Assembly: GCA_005281725.1 (NCBI GenBank)
Contig: SSBO01000010.1
Span: forward strand, 62,001-126,000
Length of the DNA stretch: 64,000 bases
Reading direction: 5' to 3'
DNA from: Wuchereria bancrofti
Taxonomy: Eukaryota > Nematoda > Chromadorea > Rhabditida > Onchocercidae
Notes under the pieces: generated by a model
What the model was told of the DNA's origin: nothing
Seen by the model: the letters and a program-made list of their open reading frames with translations, nothing else
Databases searched by the model: none
In this document: positions 61,401-64,000 of the stretch, in pieces
Numbering within the stretch: position 1 is the first letter of the stretch
Layout of the letters: every line of letters starts with the position of its first letter
Made by a program: the position numbers and the translations under genes

Positions 61401-62462
61401 TTTTTGGGCTCTTCATTTTTTTTTTCTTCTAATTTTTTCAAGTACCCGTTAGCATTTCTTTTATAATTTTACCACCCGTTGTCTAAGAAATCTTTGATGA
61501 GCGCATAATTATTATATACTTTAAATTGGATAAATTCTAACATTACATATGTATATTGTGGATTAATGGTATTAGAATTTGATATTTTGTAAACAATCTT
61601 TTTTTTTTGTAATCAATAAATTCACAAAAGTTTGCATAATAAATTCAACCTTACTTCTTTTATCTCATGCGCTCTTTTTTTAAAGTAAATTATCTTATTT
61701 TATCAAAATTTATTGCATTTTTTACATTTCGATGTTTTATTTCATTTTATTTTTTTTTATATTTCACTAATGTTTTATAGATTTCCGTATTAATAGATAA
61801 TTTTTTTTTTTAAATTATAAACAAAAATTTTGCGCAAATTTGACAAATTTAAAAACATTATTATATAGTAAATGATGGAATATTTTAAGATTCTTTATGA
61901 GATAATTGATATGTGATAACTGATATGATTTTTTGATGGAAAATAAGCTTACCTGATTTAAAATGATTTTAGTTTGAAATAGTTTATAATAAGTCTAATT
62001 TAAATTAATTAATAATATAACTGACTTATAAACCGAAATAGCAGAAGGCAATTAATTATATTTTTATTACTAATGAAAAAATTTTTCATTCATTACTCCT
62101 TTGTTCTTTCACTCAAAAATGGATTTAGTTATTTTTGAAAATTATTTTTTCTTTCATTTCAGGTATTCAGTTGCCCTGCAAATTTAGCATCACATCGCCG
62201 TTGGCATAAACCACGCGGAAATGATGCGGTAACTGCCGCATCATCACAATCCTCCGTTTCCGCCTCCATAAATAACTTCATGTGTGCAACCTGTTCCGTA
62301 ACATTTGATACTAAAAAAGCTTTCAAATTACATTCCGCACATTGCTCAACCATTCTTTCCAATAATTCTAGTCATACTCAAAATCATTTCTTAAATTTAT
62401 TGCAACATAACACCTCGTCAAATTTAAAATCTAAAACAGATCAGCGAAAAATTTGCATATAA
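58419..62462 (+). CDS. egl-46: INSM-type C2H2 zinc-finger transcription factor, probable EGL-46
   Basis: Exons 58419-58706, 59286-59456, 59836-60014, 60303-60389 and 62163-62462 (stop TAA), about 341 aa. Three fingers: residues ~209-227 (CALCKVRYDD...LAQHRC, C2HC), ~237-257 ([20 protein letters not shown] then H) and ~283-303 ([20 protein letters not shown] then C). [15 protein letters not shown] is the signature of insulinoma-associated (INSM) proteins, whose C. elegans member EGL-46 controls terminal division and differentiation of neurons such as the Q lineage, FLP and HSN. The N-terminus [10 protein letters not shown] resembles a SNAG repression motif. Problem: exon 2 ends in phase 0, but the exon 3 frame needs one extra base. 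Exon 3 starts with ten A's, and eleven would restore the frame, so an indel in the homopolymer (or a missed microexon) is likely. An acceptor at 58289-58290 marks the leader exon. Confidence 0.9.
60429..60512. repeat. 42-bp tandem pair in egl-46-like intron 4
   Basis: 'ttatcaaatttacaaataac' followed by 'aaatcattatttattaata' occurs twice in succession with no visible difference. Confidence 0.9.
61202..61219. repeat. 18-nt hairpin with donor-like arm inside egl-46-like intron 4
   Basis: CTTACCC-GTTT-GGGTAAG: 7-bp perfect stem, 4-base loop. The right arm is a strong splice-donor match (GGGTAAGT) and the left arm is its complement. The preceding 60 bases are less A/T-rich than the intron and begin after an acceptor-like 'catccag' at 61146. 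Confidence 0.6.
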
Positions 62463-64000
62463 TTAAGAAATTAGCATTAAATTGTGCAAAAATTTTCCAA
62501 GAATTGAAATGAAAATTTGTGCAAATATATTTATTGATATGATTGAAATATTATTTAGAATTTAATCATATTTTTTACTTATACCAAAATTTTATTTCAA
62601 TCTTTCTACCTCATTTGTTTAATTCCATTTTTCTTTTAACCATACAATTAATTTGATAATGGAATACTTACTTCATCTTATCATTTTTGATCTATTAAAT
62701 AATTTAGCTCTTTCATTTCATTTCAAGTAAATTTCATTTTTTTTTTTTTTGAGAATTATGCAACGACTTTTCATTGCATCATTTTATTATCTCATAAATC
62801 GTAAATATTATAATCATTCAGGATAATTATTTCTGTATTAATTTTAGGATATGCTATTATTGAACATTTGTATTTGATCTTTATAAATCAAATTTTTATC
62901 AAGAATAAAAAATCAAGTTTTTATTAAGAAAAATTTTTGACTATTACAGTATTGTTTTAATTTTTTACCTTCTTTTCAATTTTTTTTTTTTGGTTAACTT
63001 TTTTCTCTTTTTTAAAAACATGTTTCTTTATTTAAAAATTTTTAACTATTATATTCAAAATAATATATTTTTGAGCAATAAATATCGATGTAAAATTATG
63101 CGTATAGCAAGCTAATGAATGCTGAGTATTTCTTAGTCAATTGTATATATATATGTATATCAATTATTATCAATTAATCATCGATAAAGTATTGATAAAC
63201 TGTAATACTTCTAATTACTATTATGTGCAACTATTTGACCTTTGATCACACCAATGATTTGATCTTTGATCATGCTCATATTGGCTATTAATGCAGCTAA
63301 TATTTTTATTGTCAGTTAAAAAAAAAAGAAAAAAAAAGGAAAGAATATTGGTAATAGTTGTAATAGTAGTAATAAGTAATGATGATAACACCTGCTCTCA
63401 TCTTTTTTGCATTTCTTCTTCAATGTAATTTATAATGACCTCTTGTGACCAAAGCTATAATCATCGTTTCGTTTTTTTGCATACAATAATTTGAATAACC
63501 TTAATTTACCGCAGTTGATTGTGATGGAAAGAGAGAGAGGGAGAGAAAGAGAGAGAGAAAAAAAAATTATTTGCAATTTAGAAAAAATATTTGAGGAAAA
63601 AGTACAAATATTGCTGAGTATTTTAAATTTAGTGAAATAAAATAAAACGAAAAAATTGTTGAAATCTTCCTAAAATTTCATTTTCCTTTCTTTCTTTTTT
63701 TTTTTAAATTTTACCATATCCAATGATAGCAATACAAATAAATTATTAAATTAATTTAAATTAACCATTACTAATTTGATCAAAAACAAACATAAAAAAG
63801 AGGAAAAAAAAGAAAGAAAGGATAGAATTGTTAGAATTGAATTTTATATTGAAATTATGCAAAGTTGCAAAATTTTTATTATTATTCATGTTATATCATA
63901 GTAAATTGCATTGCTTCTGTTGAATAAATCATTCTTTTATACTTCTTTTCTCTCTTTTTTAATTAATAATTACCATTTCATTTAGGAAATCAGTAATAAA
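62463..64000. other. 3' flank of the egl-46-like gene, no further gene seen
   Basis: A+T-rich, with a GA tract at 63527-63560. No coding-like segment or RNA gene was recognised on either strand up to the window end. Confidence 0.6.

Overview
This window is nuclear DNA from a nematode, most likely a clade III (filarial/spirurid-type) worm. Supporting observations: strong A+T bias outside exons, introns with the nematode TTTTCAG/TTTTAG acceptor, acceptor-like sites a few bases upstream of start codons (as used for spliced-leader trans-splicing), and two genes that look like single-copy nematode neuronal regulators (unc-42 and egl-46). The species cannot be fixed by reading alone. Genes are split into short exons, so long single-frame ORFs are mostly meaningless here; the gene models below were built by hand from exon, frame and splice-phase agreement.

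Layout. 1-3309: no gene recognised. 3310-11129 (+): exons of a secreted cysteine-rich protein: an N-terminal domain of unknown type (3310-4202), then four ephrin-receptor-like/GCC2-GCC3 cysteine repeats and two EGF-like domains (8574-11129). The locus also has a short alternative terminal exon (4403-4518) and a perfect 1,266-bp duplication around a single N at 5241, almost certainly an unmerged contig overlap. 13554-21867 (-): a complete seven-exon paired-like homeobox gene, probably unc-42 (Prop1 class). 25441-28421 (+): a complete six-exon type II membrane protein with a SEA-like ectodomain. 29779-33112 (-): a complete four-exon single-pass protein with signal peptide, Lys/Gln-rich amphipathic ectodomain and a cysteine cluster after the membrane segment. 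33113-45347: about 12 kb without a convincing gene, containing an 82-bp minisatellite. 45348-46672 and 48695-49617 (-): tandem paralogues of a Ly6/ET-module-like, probably GPI-anchored, ten-cysteine protein. 52.3-54.2 kb: tandem repeats and coding-like fragments on the minus strand. 54577-54648 and 55006-55077 (+): two identical tRNA-Asp(GTC) genes. 58419-62462 (+): a five-exon INSM-type zinc-finger gene, probably egl-46, with a likely one-base homopolymer error at the start of exon 3.

Biology. UNC-42 and EGL-46 are neuronal differentiation factors in C. elegans. The four other protein genes modelled here are cell-surface or secreted. No operon is apparent: strands alternate and spacing is wide. 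I found no mobile-element ORF, CRISPR array or viral gene. A recurring feature is local direct tandem duplication of 40-220-bp blocks (2-5 copies) in introns and intergenic DNA, including decayed partial copies of one exon. I see no clearly new multi-gene system; the most useful second looks are the collapsed-duplication artefact, the exon relics, the Ly6-like pair, the egl-46 5'UTR hairpin and the 29-bp palindrome near the tRNAs.
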